In this document: positions 10,550 through 19,001 of the stretch, piece by piece | Position numbering within the stretch: the first letter of the stretch is position 1 | Layout of the letters: each line of letters begins with the position of its first letter | Assembly (NCBI GenBank): GCA_017436645.1 | Contig: JAFSCR010000011.1 | Span: 1 to 62,696 of the forward strand | Reading direction: 5' to 3' | Length of the DNA: 62,696 nucleotides | Source of the DNA: Clostridia bacterium | Lineage (GTDB): Bacteria > Bacillota > Clostridia > UMGS1883 > UMGS1540 | Position numbers and translations under genes: made by a program | Notes under the pieces: generated by a model | What the model was told of the DNA's origin: nothing | What the model saw: the letters and a program-made list of their open reading frames with translations, nothing else | The model's database searches: none

Positions 10550-10609
10550 GGTCTGTAAAAAAATCCAGACCGCAAAAAAAGGAGCTGTAAATTTACAGCT
10601 CCTTTTTTT
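10550..10609. terminator. tandem hairpins, bidirectional terminator
   Basis: Two stem-loops separate the convergent araC and gerW-type genes. The first (GGTCTG / CAGACC, 10550-10571) is weak. The second is a perfect 22-base palindrome (10581-10602) flanked by seven A on the left and seven T on the right, so it can end transcription from both directions. Confidence 0.85.
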
Positions 10610-10994
10610 ATTCACCTTTTTCTTCTTTCTTCTTTTTGATGAAAGCCGTTACTTTATCGATTGCCACGGGAATATAGTCAGCCAGCTTTTCAGGTGCTCC
10701 GGAAGATACCGGCAAAAACTGTACGTTGCCGCCGCACACCACCAAAAAACCCATGGGGTTAATGGATACGCCGCCACCCGTTCCACCGCCAAAATTCGAA
10801 TCCTGACCGTCAACTGTTTTTACTTTCGCAGAAAACTCCGTGCCGCCTGCGCCAAAGCCGAAGCTTACACGGGAAATGGGGATGATGACGGTACCATCGG
10901 TCGTTTCCACAGGTTCTCCCACGATTGTGTTTACGTCTACCATTTCTTTGATACTGCCCATTGCCGTCTGAACCAGTTCTGTGATTTTAGTCAT
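10608..10994 (-). CDS. GerW/YtfJ-type sporulation protein
   Basis: A 128-residue protein of the GerW (YtfJ) family. In Bacillus subtilis this family is needed for full spore germination. Typical features are the Gly-rich middle (FGFGAGGTEF and FGGGTGGGVSINPMGFLVV) and a charged Lys/Glu tail. The start overlaps the stop of the DUF2953 gene by four bases, an arrangement common in Clostridia. It is the last gene of the lysA-scpAB unit; its forespore timing cannot be judged because no internal promoter was found. Confidence 0.88.
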   Translation of the reverse strand: MTKITELVQTAMGSIKEMVDVNTIVGEPVETTDGTVIIPISRVSFGFGAGGTEFSAKVKTVDGQDSNFGGGTGGGVSINPMGFLVVCGGNVQFLPVSSGAPEKLADYIPVAIDKVTAFIKKKKEEKGE

Positions 10995-11548
10995 TTTATG
11001 TCTCCCTTTCGTATTTTATTTATTAGACCGAGGCAATAAATCAGCCGAAGCTGAAATTTGCCCTCGAATTCCGTTTCAAATCCTATGCCCCCGAAGACGG
11101 GCGTTATAATGACCTCATGTTTTTTTAAAACAAAATAGCGATCAATAGCCCCCAAAATACTGTATATGGAACCATACGCCGCACCCGTGGCAATCCCTGT
11201 ATCTGCCGCATCGCCAAGGGAAAACTTTGCTTTAAAGGAAAACAGTGAAACCGTAAACTTTTTACGAAGGTACCGAAGTGCCTCCACGCCTTTTTTTAGG
11301 CCTTTTTCAACGTCGGCAAACGAAAGTTTTTTCTTTTCTTTCTCCCCTTTTATTTCTTCGGATACCGGTTTTGACTTTTCTTTTTCCAAAAGCTTTTTAA
11401 GATTAATTCGCACAGGGCCGATTCCGGCATAAAGGGTATAGGAAACCTCGCCGCCAATATAGGAAAAGGAACCCGAAACTTTCGCCGGCATGAAAAGGAG
11501 AATCGTAAAAAGCGCCAAAACTCCGCCTACGCCGATAAGCCAACCCAA
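10991..11548 (-). CDS. DUF2953 membrane-anchored protein
   Basis: A 185-residue protein with one hydrophobic N-terminal helix (about residues 2-19) and a short second hydrophobic region, matching the DUF2953 proteins that are found with YtfJ and ScpAB in spore formers (YtfI in Bacillus). A charged linker (about 55-75, rich in Lys/Glu) separates the anchor from a beta-rich C-terminal part. The start is TTG at 11548 behind AAAGGAGGGGG. The molecular role is unknown; gene coupling suggests a function with GerW in the spore or cell envelope. Confidence 0.75.
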   Translation of the reverse strand: MGWLIGVGGVLALFTILLFMPAKVSGSFSYIGGEVSYTLYAGIGPVRINLKKLLEKEKSKPVSEEIKGEKEKKKLSFADVEKGLKKGVEALRYLRKKFTVSLFSFKAKFSLGDAADTGIATGAAYGSIYSILGAIDRYFVLKKHEVIITPVFGGIGFETEFEGKFQLRLIYCLGLINKIRKGDIK

Positions 11549-11587
11549 AGCTTGTCCCCCTCCTTTTTCATGGTAGTATTTGCAAAA

Positions 11588-12109
11588 TCACTCCGCATTA
11601 TTCTCATAATTTACCTCCGGCAACGCTTCCAGAGAAGTGAGGCCGAAGCATCTTAAAAATTCTTCCGTTGTGGCATAAAGGATTGGACGACCCGGTGCAT
11701 CGAGTCTTCCGGCCTCATCAATAAGGCCACGCTCGGCAAGCTTCAGCATGGAATAGCTCGAGTCCACTCCGCGAATTTGCTCCACACGGCTTTTCGTAAT
11801 GGGCTGATGGTATGCAATGACAGACAAGGTTTCAAGGGCCGAAGGTGAAAGCCCACGCCTTCTTTTCGGCTCGGTAACCTTCCGCACCGCATCCGCATAT
11901 TCTTCCCTCGTGCACATCTGGAATGCATCCCCTAAGGTAATGATTTTTATACCTCTTTGTTCATCATCATATTTCTTCTGCAAGCGCTCCATAAGCCCTC
12001 TTGCTGCCGGAATACTGATTTCAAGCGCAGCGGCAAGCTCACCGCAGCTTACGGATTCTCCAGCACCAAAAAGTACGGCTTCCGCTTTACATTCCAGCTC
12101 CTGTATCAT
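11588..12109 (-). CDS. scpB: segregation and condensation protein B
   Basis: Winged-helix subunit (173 residues) that dimerises and binds ScpA in the SMC-ScpAB condensin complex for chromosome segregation. The ATG at 12109 (MIQELECKAEAVLFG) is chosen because CGGAGGAAA lies 7 bases upstream; an in-frame upstream start would add 20 residues inside scpA. The reading frame overlaps the 3' end of scpA by 23 bases. Family marks include the SPSALETLSVIAYHQPITK core and the RGVDSS turn. Confidence 0.95.
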   Translation of the reverse strand: MIQELECKAEAVLFGAGESVSCGELAAALEISIPAARGLMERLQKKYDDEQRGIKIITLGDAFQMCTREEYADAVRKVTEPKRRRGLSPSALETLSVIAYHQPITKSRVEQIRGVDSSYSMLKLAERGLIDEAGRLDAPGRPILYATTEEFLRCFGLTSLEALPEVNYENNAE

Positions 12110-12821
12110 CTGTATTTCCTCCGCAAAGAATAATTTCATCTTTTTGCATTTCAATATAGATTCGGCCACGGCTTACAAGATGCAATATGGATAAAAACAC
12201 AGCAATACGGCCGTCTCTTGTTGTTATGCCCTCAAAAACTGCGGCAAAATGTCTCTTTTCGCCTTTTTTAAAGAGATTCTCGACCCTACGCATCGCATCG
12301 GGCAGAGAAGTGCGCTGCACCCTTACAACTTCTTTAAAAGCGGCAGGTTTTGGCGCTGCCTTTTCTTCCATGCGCCTTGCAACCTGCAAAAAAGCATTCC
12401 AGAGTTTTTCAATGGGTATATCTTCGTTTTCAATTGGCGCACTGCCGAGCGCCTCCGGTGCTTTGAAAAAGTTATCAACCGTACTGAACTGAATGGCCTC
12501 CAGCTTTCCTGCGGCCTCTTTTGCCGCTTTATAAAGGCGAAGCCTTTCTTCCAGTTCTTCCTTCGGGTCTACTTCCTCCTCTTCTTCCGTTTTTGGAAGA
12601 AGCAGGCGGGATTTAATATAGACAAGGTGAGAGGCCATGGCTAAAAAATCGCCCGTAACCTCCATATCCATTTGCGCCATTTGATCGAGATAATCAAGAT
12701 ACTGCCTAGTAATTTCCCCAATGGGAATATCAGTAAGATCAATTTTATGTTTGGAAACGAGGTGCAAAAGTAAATCGAGGGGGCCTTCAAACACTTCCAG
12801 TTTGAAACTTAGTGCATCCAT
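12087..12821 (-). CDS. scpA: segregation and condensation protein A
   Basis: Kleisin subunit (244 residues) that bridges SMC heads. The N-terminal signature FEGPLDLLLHLVSKHKIDL, the acidic linker (EEEEEVDPKEE around 90-100) and the C-terminal winged helix (FLSILHLVSRGRI) are all present. It starts 4 bases after the site-2 protease gene and overlaps scpB, so the three are one unit. Confidence 0.95.
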   Translation of the reverse strand: MDALSFKLEVFEGPLDLLLHLVSKHKIDLTDIPIGEITRQYLDYLDQMAQMDMEVTGDFLAMASHLVYIKSRLLLPKTEEEEEVDPKEELEERLRLYKAAKEAAGKLEAIQFSTVDNFFKAPEALGSAPIENEDIPIEKLWNAFLQVARRMEEKAAPKPAAFKEVVRVQRTSLPDAMRRVENLFKKGEKRHFAAVFEGITTRDGRIAVFLSILHLVSRGRIYIEMQKDEIILCGGNTDDTGAGM

Positions 12822-12825
12822 TTCA

Positions 12826-13473
12826 TCACCCTGCTATGAGAATAATCAGTTTATAGTATACACTAAAAACTGCATTTTGCATAAAGGAAAGCGGAATATC
12901 CAGAATATTCAGAAACAGAAGGAGCATTAATACGGGCATGGCATACCGCTCATACTGCATAAGCTGATAATACCACCGATTCGGGAGAAAGAAGGCGAGT
13001 ATCTTCGAGCCGTCAAGGGGCGGAAAGGGAATCAAATTAAAGATGCCAAGACCGATATTCAGCATAATGCCCACGGCAAAGAGATTTGCAAAGAATTCAA
13101 CGAGGAAAAAGTCACTCATCCCAAAAAGGCGGAATAAAAGCCCATAAAGTACCGAAAAGATAAGTGCCATCAAAAAGTTTGAAAGCGGGCCGGCAAGGCC
13201 AACAAGGCTCATGCCGCCTTTCGGATTTTTAAAATACTGGGGATTTACGGGCACAGGTTTTGCCCAGCCGAAACCAAAAACAAGCATGCAAATTGCACCC
13301 ATAATATCCATATGATGGAAGGGATTTAAAGAAAGGCGTCCATAGGCTTTTGCCGTTCTGTCCCCCAGAAGATACGCCATATATCCATGTGCACATTCAT
13401 GCACCGTAATTGCTAAAAAAACAATAGGCAGACGAAGTAACATCGTCCTAAGATCAAAACCGCCAAACAGCAT
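12826..13473 (-). CDS. site-2 protease (M50) family membrane peptidase
   Basis: A 215-residue multi-spanning membrane protein of the small M50 group (YwhC/YdfJ-like rhomboid-independent intramembrane proteases). The zinc motif HECAH lies in the first membrane helix near residue 26, and the second active-site loop is NLIPFPPLDGSKI near 160. The start at 13473 is supported by AAAGGAGA about 7 bases upstream; the longer frame overlaps lysA. Synteny with scpAB is common in Clostridia. Its substrate is not known; it lacks the PDZ domain of RseP/SpoIVFB-type regulators. Confidence 0.88.
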   Translation of the reverse strand: MLFGGFDLRTMLLRLPIVFLAITVHECAHGYMAYLLGDRTAKAYGRLSLNPFHHMDIMGAICMLVFGFGWAKPVPVNPQYFKNPKGGMSLVGLAGPLSNFLMALIFSVLYGLLFRLFGMSDFFLVEFFANLFAVGIMLNIGLGIFNLIPFPPLDGSKILAFFLPNRWYYQLMQYERYAMPVLMLLLFLNILDIPLSFMQNAVFSVYYKLIILIAG

Positions 13474-13486
13474 TGATTTGTCTCCT

Positions 13487-14764
13487 TTATAAATCGAAGC
13501 GCACAAGGTCTTCGTACGTTTCACGGCGGACACAAAGCTTTGCCTCGCCGTCCTTTACCATAATCACCGCAGGTTTCGGCAGCCTGTTATAGTGGCTTGC
13601 CATGGAATAGTTATATGCACCTGTGGACAGAACTGCCAAAAGGTCACCTCTTTGTACCTTGGGCATTAAAATATCACGGATTAGAATATCCCCCGATTCA
13701 CAGCATCTGCCGCAAATGGTAACCTTTTCTTCCCTTGCAGCTTCCGGTCTTTCCGGCAAAAGAGCATTATACTCTGCATCGTACATAATAAAGCGAGGAT
13801 TGTCCGCCATGCCGCCATCCACGGAAACATATTTACGGATGCCGGGAATATCCTTGACTGTACCTACCGTATACACCGTGGTCCCTGCCTCACCCACAAT
13901 GGAGCGGCCCGGTTCCACAATAAGAAAAGGATACGGCACGCCGTACTTTTCAGAGGCTTTCTTTACAGCCGAAATGGTGGCAAGCATTGCATCGTGATAG
14001 GGACGGGGCAAGTCTGTTTCCGTATAACGGATGCCGAAACCGCCACCGAGGTTCACGTCTTCCATATAGCGGCCCGTCTTTTCATAAACATCCGCCATAA
14101 GCTTTATCATAAGGTCTGCCGCCACCATGAAGGGTTCATCCTCAAAAATCTGGGAACCGATATGGCAGTGGACACCTTTGATTTCAAAATTCTGATATGT
14201 TTTGGAAAGGACACGGAGGGCATCGCCGGATTTTAGGCTTACACCAAACTTAGAGTCCTCCTGCCCTGTCTGAATAAAATCATGGGTATGTGCTTCAATT
14301 CCGGGCTTTATGCGAAGAAGGATGCGGGTTTTCGTGTTCCCTTCCATAAGCGAATCGAGAATATCCAGTTCTTCCTCGCTGTCCGCCACAATGTGGCCAA
14401 CGCCGGCGGAAATAGCATACTGCATTTCTTCCATCGACTTATTGTTCCCATGGAAGCAAATATGTTCCGGCGGAAAAGAAACGGAAAGCGCTGTGTAAAG
14501 TTCGCCGCCGCTTACAACATCAAGACCAATGCCTTCTTCCTTTGCAATGCGGCACATTTCCTTTGTGCAGAAAGCTTTGGAGGCATAATGGACAAGGCCG
14601 TGCCCGTCATAAGCCGAATCCATTGCTGACTTATATGCACGGATATTTTCCTCAATTTGTCCTCTATCCATAATAAATAAAGGCGTGCCGAACTCTTTCG
14701 CCAATGCAGGTACTTCTGCACCGCCGATTGTCAGCACACCGTTTGTTTCTGAAACCTGTGTCAT
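13487..14764 (-). CDS. lysA: diaminopimelate decarboxylase
   Basis: PLP enzyme (425 residues) that makes lysine from meso-diaminopimelate. The PLP lysine is in HYASKAF near residue 63; the glycine-rich phosphate loop is GGGFGIRY; EPGR and CESGD mark the C-terminal barrel with the shared active-site residues. Its own promoter lies just upstream, and it heads the unit lysA, site-2 protease, scpA, scpB, DUF2953, gerW. Confidence 0.97.
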   Translation of the reverse strand: MTQVSETNGVLTIGGAEVPALAKEFGTPLFIMDRGQIEENIRAYKSAMDSAYDGHGLVHYASKAFCTKEMCRIAKEEGIGLDVVSGGELYTALSVSFPPEHICFHGNNKSMEEMQYAISAGVGHIVADSEEELDILDSLMEGNTKTRILLRIKPGIEAHTHDFIQTGQEDSKFGVSLKSGDALRVLSKTYQNFEIKGVHCHIGSQIFEDEPFMVAADLMIKLMADVYEKTGRYMEDVNLGGGFGIRYTETDLPRPYHDAMLATISAVKKASEKYGVPYPFLIVEPGRSIVGEAGTTVYTVGTVKDIPGIRKYVSVDGGMADNPRFIMYDAEYNALLPERPEAAREEKVTICGRCCESGDILIRDILMPKVQRGDLLAVLSTGAYNYSMASHYNRLPKPAVIMVKDGEAKLCVRRETYEDLVRFDL

Positions 14765-14798
14765 TACCTTGAAAACCTCCGTGAAACCTATTTATTTA

Positions 14799-14827
14799 AG
14801 TATATCACAAAGACTTTCGTTTGTAAA
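14799..14827 (-). promoter_or_regulatory. sigma-A promoter of lysA
   Basis: On the minus strand TTTACA (14822-14827) and TATACT (14799-14804) with a 17-base spacer lie 35 bases upstream of the lysA ATG, in the short gap after ytxH. No L-box lysine riboswitch fits in this gap. Confidence 0.65.
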
Positions 14828-14830
14828 GAT

Positions 14831-15001
14831 TTATTTTTCAATGATGGTATCGATAATACTGCCCAGCGTGCGAAAGGCTTTTGTGGCGCCTTTCTTCATG
14901 TTTTTGGCCTGTTTATCCTTAATCGGGTCCATAAGCATCCCCGTTACTGCACCGATTACAATGCCTGTAATCATACCCACGGTAAAACACGTTTTTGTCA
15001 T
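14831..15001 (-). CDS. small YtxH-like membrane protein
   Basis: A 56-residue protein (MTKTCFTVGM start) with one Gly-rich hydrophobic segment (about residues 6-24) followed by a Lys-rich helix, the layout of YtxH-domain proteins. ATG at 15001 is preferred over an in-frame ATG 15 bases upstream because that upstream ATG is itself part of the GAAAGGAG ribosome binding site. It begins 11 bases after the sleB stop, so it is co-transcribed with the cortex-lytic enzyme. Function unknown; a role in the spore envelope is possible from context. Confidence 0.7.
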   Translation of the reverse strand: MTKTCFTVGMITGIVIGAVTGMLMDPIKDKQAKNMKKGATKAFRTLGSIIDTIIEK

Positions 15002-15012
15002 GATTTCTCCTT

Positions 15013-15687
15013 TCAATTACAGAATACATGCTTGCCGATTGTCATAATAACCGGCCTTGTACGTATCCACTGATTGGTTGCTGTTCTTGGGTTATAGTAA
15101 TAGATAGCACCGCCCACCGGATCCCAGCCGTTTAAAGCATCACGGGCTGCGCGGATACAGCTTGGACTCATTTCGGCATGGATTTGCCCGTCGCTTACCG
15201 CAGTAAAGGCTCCGGGCTGGTATACGACGCCTGCTATTGTATTTGGAAAAGAGGCGTGCCGTACACGGTTCATAATTACCGCACCGACAGCCACCTGCCC
15301 CGTATAAGGCTCGCCTCTCGCCTCCCCGTTTATGGCTCTTGCCAAAAGATACACATTGCTTTCATTGGCAGCGGCGCCGCCAGAGGAGCTGTTCCCCGCA
15401 GGAAGACCAAGTGCCGCAAGGGTTTCAGGCCCTGCAATCCCATCGGCACGAAGACCGTTTTTCTGTTGAAAATTCTTTACTGCAGTGCGAGTGGCGCTAC
15501 CGTAAATACCGTCCACCTCGCCTTTATAATAGCCCCAGGATAAAAGGCGCTGCTGAATTTTAAAAACCTCTTCCCCACTCGAACCAAACTTTGACAAGGC
15601 CGGAAAGACCTGCGGCGTGGAAAGAACGTAAAAGATTGCGCCCACAATGCAGCATACTGCACCGATTCTCTGCCATTTCTTGTGCAT
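15013..15687 (-). CDS. sleB: spore cortex-lytic enzyme
   Basis: Germination hydrolase (224 residues) that cuts cortex peptidoglycan. An N-terminal hydrophobic segment (about 8-25) exports it, an N-terminal peptidoglycan-binding domain follows (FKIQQRLLSWGYY to FQQKNGLRADGIAGP), and the C-terminal SleB catalytic domain begins at LLARAINGEARGEPY with the catalytic Glu in NGEARGE. In Bacillus sleB is paired with ypeB; here the partner is instead the small YtxH-like gene. ATG follows GGAGGAG. No forespore promoter could be identified with confidence. Confidence 0.93.
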   Translation of the reverse strand: MHKKWQRIGAVCCIVGAIFYVLSTPQVFPALSKFGSSGEEVFKIQQRLLSWGYYKGEVDGIYGSATRTAVKNFQQKNGLRADGIAGPETLAALGLPAGNSSSGGAAANESNVYLLARAINGEARGEPYTGQVAVGAVIMNRVRHASFPNTIAGVVYQPGAFTAVSDGQIHAEMSPSCIRAARDALNGWDPVGGAIYYYNPRTATNQWIRTRPVIMTIGKHVFCN

Positions 15688-15714
15688 AACTCCTCCAAAA
15701 TCCTTTTTGAATGT

Positions 15715-15743
15715 AAAAAAGCCGTACTGAAAAGCTCAGTACG
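15715..15743 (-). terminator. intrinsic terminator after mnaA
   Basis: On the minus strand an 8-pair perfect stem (CGTACTGA / TCAGTACG, five-base loop) is followed by GGCTTTTTT. It closes the aminotransferase-trpS-tagO-mnaA unit before sleB. Confidence 0.8.
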
Positions 15744-15794
15744 ACTTTAGTTTTCTATAAACTGCTTTTTTTATACTGTTTTTCGCAAAAATAT

Positions 15795-16910
15795 CTATTT
15801 TGCAAAATGTTCCAAAATTGCTTTGACAATTCTTTCGGAGGCGTGGCCATCCCCATATGGATTTACGGCTTTTGCCATTTTATCGTATTCTGTCTCATCG
15901 GTAAGAAGCGTTTTGGAGGCGGCATAAATATCTTCCTCACAAACGCCCACAACTTTTACCGTGCCGGCTTCAACTGCTTCGGGGCGCTCCGTTTCCGTGC
16001 GGAGAACCAGAACGGGTTTTCCGAGAGAAGGTGCTTCCTCCTGCAGTCCGCCTGAATCCGTTAAAATCATATAAGAAAGTGCCATGGCATTATGCAGTTC
16101 TGCAACATCAAGAGGCGGAATAAGGTGCACATTTTTCATGTCCCCCAGAACTTCATTTGCCACCGACTGCACTGCAGGATTAAGGTGAACGGGATATACG
16201 ACCTCTACATCCTCAAACTCCGTGGCAATGCGGCGAACGGCACGCATAATGTTATACAGCGGCTCGCCCAGGTTTTCTCTTCTGTGCGCCGTCATTAAAA
16301 CAACACGTTTTTCCTTCCACGGAAGGGTTTTAAGCACTTCGTCGGAAAACATGTAATTTTCCTTAACCGTTGTTTTCAGCGCATCAATGACCGTATTCCC
16401 CGTGATGACGATTTTTTCTTCCGCCACGCCTTCACGAAGGAGGTTATCACGGTTTTTGGTGGTAGGCGAAAAATGTATGTCACTTAAAACGCCGGTCATT
16501 CTGCGGTTCATTTCTTCGGGGAACGGTGACCATTTATCAAACGTACGGAGGCCTGCCTCCACATGTCCGACTTTCGTGCCGCTGTAAAAAGCGGCAAGGG
16601 CACCGGCAAAGGTAGTTGTTGTATCGCCGTGCACTAAAACAATGTCCGGTTTTTCCTTTTCAAAAATCTCGCAAAGCCCCTCAAGGGCACGTTTTGTAAT
16701 TCCCGAAAGCGTCTGCCGCTCTCGCATGATATCCAAATCAAAATCGGGCACAATACCGAAGATTTCAAGCACCTGATCGAGCATCTGGCGGTGCTGTGCC
16801 GTAACACAAACGCGGGACTCGATGCCCTCCGTTTTTTCAAGTTCTTTAACAAGCGGCGCCATTTTAATAGCTTCCGGTCGTGTGCCGAAAACGGTAAATA
16901 CTTTAATCAT
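15795..16910 (-). CDS. wecB: UDP-N-acetylglucosamine 2-epimerase (non-hydrolysing)
   Basis: Makes UDP-ManNAc from UDP-GlcNAc for teichoic acid or other wall polymers. The 371-residue length fits the WecB/MnaA family; GTRPEAIKMAPL at the N-terminus, VHGDTTTTFAGALAAFY, and TDSGGLQEEAPSLG near the C-terminus are diagnostic UDP-binding segments. It overlaps the preceding glycosyl-phosphate transferase gene by eight bases, consistent with one wall-polymer pathway (mnaA is the Bacillus name). Confidence 0.95.
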   Translation of the reverse strand: MIKVFTVFGTRPEAIKMAPLVKELEKTEGIESRVCVTAQHRQMLDQVLEIFGIVPDFDLDIMRERQTLSGITKRALEGLCEIFEKEKPDIVLVHGDTTTTFAGALAAFYSGTKVGHVEAGLRTFDKWSPFPEEMNRRMTGVLSDIHFSPTTKNRDNLLREGVAEEKIVITGNTVIDALKTTVKENYMFSDEVLKTLPWKEKRVVLMTAHRRENLGEPLYNIMRAVRRIATEFEDVEVVYPVHLNPAVQSVANEVLGDMKNVHLIPPLDVAELHNAMALSYMILTDSGGLQEEAPSLGKPVLVLRTETERPEAVEAGTVKVVGVCEEDIYAASKTLLTDETEYDKMAKAVNPYGDGHASERIVKAILEHFAK

Positions 16911-17979
16911 CCGTTTTTTCCTCCTCGCCGGCCAATTTCTCTGTCTTTTCTTTTAGCTTTACACCGAATATTTTTGTGGCGGCAAAAATGGCAGCAATAA
17001 CACCCAAAATCAGCAGTACTGCCTGCAGGCCGCCCGAGGAAACCAATACGACTGCACAAAGGCCTAAAACCGTGCACATCAGATAAATAATACCAACGGT
17101 TTTCTTTTGGGAAAAGCCCATGTCAAGAACACGGTGGTGCAAATGGTCACGGTCCGGCTCCATAATAGGTTTTCCCGCCTTCATACGGCGGATAATGGCA
17201 AAACCGGTATCAAAAAGCGGAAGGCCCAATACAAGAAACGGCACCGCCACGCTGATAACGGCATAGCTTTTAAAAAGCCCCATAATGGAAACGGTTCCCA
17301 AAATAAAGCCAAGGAACGTAGACCCGGTATCCCCCATGAAAATCTTAGCAGGATTAAAGTTATAGGGCAAAAAGCCAAAGCATGCGCCGGTCAGCGCCGC
17401 CGTTACAAGAGCTACCTCAAATTCGCCGACTAAAATTGCGATGCAAAAGAGAGACATGCATGCAATGGAGCTTACGCCTGCAGCAAGCCCGTCCAGACCG
17501 TCAATGAGGTTTACTGCATTGGTAACGCCCACAACCCAGAGGATGGTCAGAGGAATTCCCCAGAACCCAAGCTGAAGTACGCCTGTTTGCGAAATAAATG
17601 CAGGCACGGAAATCACATCTATCCTTACGTCGTGCAAAACAAGGATTGCCGCCGCAAGAATCTGGAAGGGAAGCTTTACTTTTGCGCTGAGTTTTTTTGC
17701 ATCGTCAATAATGCCTACAACAAGAATAACAAGCGCACCGAGTGCCATTCCCCGTATACTTTTGTCAAGAATGCCAAACAGGATAACACTCGTGATAAAC
17801 CCATAAAACATGGCAAGACCGCCGAGAAGCGGAATGGGTTTTTTATGAACACGTCTCGCCTCATCGGGTTTATCCACAATGTCAATTTTTTCAGCAATTC
17901 GCTTTACAAACGGTGTAGAGAGAAATGTGATAATAAACGAAACGGCAAATGCAAGAAGTAACAGAATTTTATTTTCCAT
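16903..17979 (-). CDS. tagO: undecaprenyl-phosphate GlcNAc-1-phosphate transferase (TagO/WecA type)
   Basis: Polytopic membrane enzyme (358 residues, about ten helices) that loads GlcNAc-1-P onto undecaprenyl phosphate, the first step of wall teichoic acid or similar polymers. Family marks: DDAKKL, NAVNLIDGLDGLAAG, FMGDTGSTFLG and the DRDHLHHR cytosolic His loop typical of TagO/WecA rather than MraY. Followed directly by wecB/mnaA, so the pair gives lipid-linked GlcNAc and UDP-ManNAc. The C-terminal tail is Glu/Lys-rich and cytosolic. Confidence 0.93.
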   Translation of the reverse strand: MENKILLLLAFAVSFIITFLSTPFVKRIAEKIDIVDKPDEARRVHKKPIPLLGGLAMFYGFITSVILFGILDKSIRGMALGALVILVVGIIDDAKKLSAKVKLPFQILAAAILVLHDVRIDVISVPAFISQTGVLQLGFWGIPLTILWVVGVTNAVNLIDGLDGLAAGVSSIACMSLFCIAILVGEFEVALVTAALTGACFGFLPYNFNPAKIFMGDTGSTFLGFILGTVSIMGLFKSYAVISVAVPFLVLGLPLFDTGFAIIRRMKAGKPIMEPDRDHLHHRVLDMGFSQKKTVGIIYLMCTVLGLCAVVLVSSGGLQAVLLILGVIAAIFAATKIFGVKLKEKTEKLAGEEEKTDD

Positions 17980-18005
17980 ATCTTACACATCCTTTTTTAT
18001 GTCTT

Positions 18006-19001
18006 TCAGCGAAGTACAAATCCTACCTTATCATATACTTTGCGAAGTGTTTTTTCAGCGAGTTCGCCTGCTTTTTCCGCACCGGCCTTATAAACCGATT
18101 CAAGATAACTTTTGTCCTCGGAAATTGCTTTATATTTTTCCTGTACGGGGCGGAGTTCCTCACATACTGCTTCTGCAACACGCATTTTGAGGTTCCCGTA
18201 TCCCTGTCCTTCAAATTCAAGTGCAGCTTCCCGGGGCGTTTTGCCCACAATGGCACCGTAAATGGAAAGAAGGTTATTTACCCCATGCTTTCCTTCCCTG
18301 TATTCGATTACGCCTTCAGAGTCCGTTACTGCTTTTTTCAGTTTCTTCACAATCACGTCGGGTTCGTCAAGCACCCAGATATAGCCGTTGGGATTGGGAT
18401 CACTCTTACTCATTTTGCTGGTGGGATCCTGCAGGCTCATTACGCGGGCGCCGACAGGCGGAATATAGCCTTCCGGCACGGTGAAGGTGTCACCGTAAAG
18501 GTGGTTAAAACGAATGGCAATGTCACGGGCAAGTTCCAGATGCTGTTTCTGGTCCACACCCACGGGAACAAGGTCCGTGCCATACAAAAGAATATCTGCC
18601 GCCATCAGTACAGGGTATGTGAAAAGACCTGCATTAATATTATCCTCGTGCTTTGCGGATTTATCTTTAAACTGGGTCATACGGGAAAGCTCTCCCATAT
18701 AGGTGTTACAGCTGAGAACCCAAGAAAGCTCTGCATGGGCAGGCACGTGGGACTGGAAGAACATAATGCTTTCATCAGGGTCTATGCCGCAAGCCATATA
18801 AAGTGCCAGAAACTGGAGTGCACGGGCACGAAGTTCTTTCGGATTCTGCCGCACGGTGATGGAATGCATATCCACAACGGAATAAATGCATCTGTAATCC
18901 TTTTGCAGTTTCACCCAGTTTTTAATTGCACCGATATAGTTACCGAGTGTGATACAACCTGAAGGCTGCACACCGGAAAAAATCATTTTTTTATCTTGCA
19001 T
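18006..19001 (-). CDS. trpS: tryptophanyl-tRNA synthetase
   Basis: Class I synthetase, 331 residues, normal bacterial length. The HIGH-equivalent is TLGNYIGA at residues about 18-25 and the KMSKS loop is intact (KMSKSDPN near 200). It overlaps the aminotransferase stop by eleven bases and has AGAGGT upstream of ATG. No T-box leader precedes it; it is inside a unit. Confidence 0.97.
   Translation of the reverse strand: MQDKKMIFSGVQPSGCITLGNYIGAIKNWVKLQKDYRCIYSVVDMHSITVRQNPKELRARALQFLALYMACGIDPDESIMFFQSHVPAHAELSWVLSCNTYMGELSRMTQFKDKSAKHEDNINAGLFTYPVLMAADILLYGTDLVPVGVDQKQHLELARDIAIRFNHLYGDTFTVPEGYIPPVGARVMSLQDPTSKMSKSDPNPNGYIWVLDEPDVIVKKLKKAVTDSEGVIEYREGKHGVNNLLSIYGAIVGKTPREAALEFEGQGYGNLKMRVAEAVCEELRPVQEKYKAISEDKSYLESVYKAGAEKAGELAEKTLRKVYDKVGFVLR

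Noticed and set aside
14831..15016. Longer start for the YtxH-like gene (ATG at 15016)
   Set aside because: The first four codons of that frame form the GAAAGGAG ribosome binding site of the ATG at 15001.
15688..15790. Forespore promoter for sleB (GTATA near 15760)
   Set aside because: The match is poor and it lies upstream of the mnaA terminator, which would stop the transcript.
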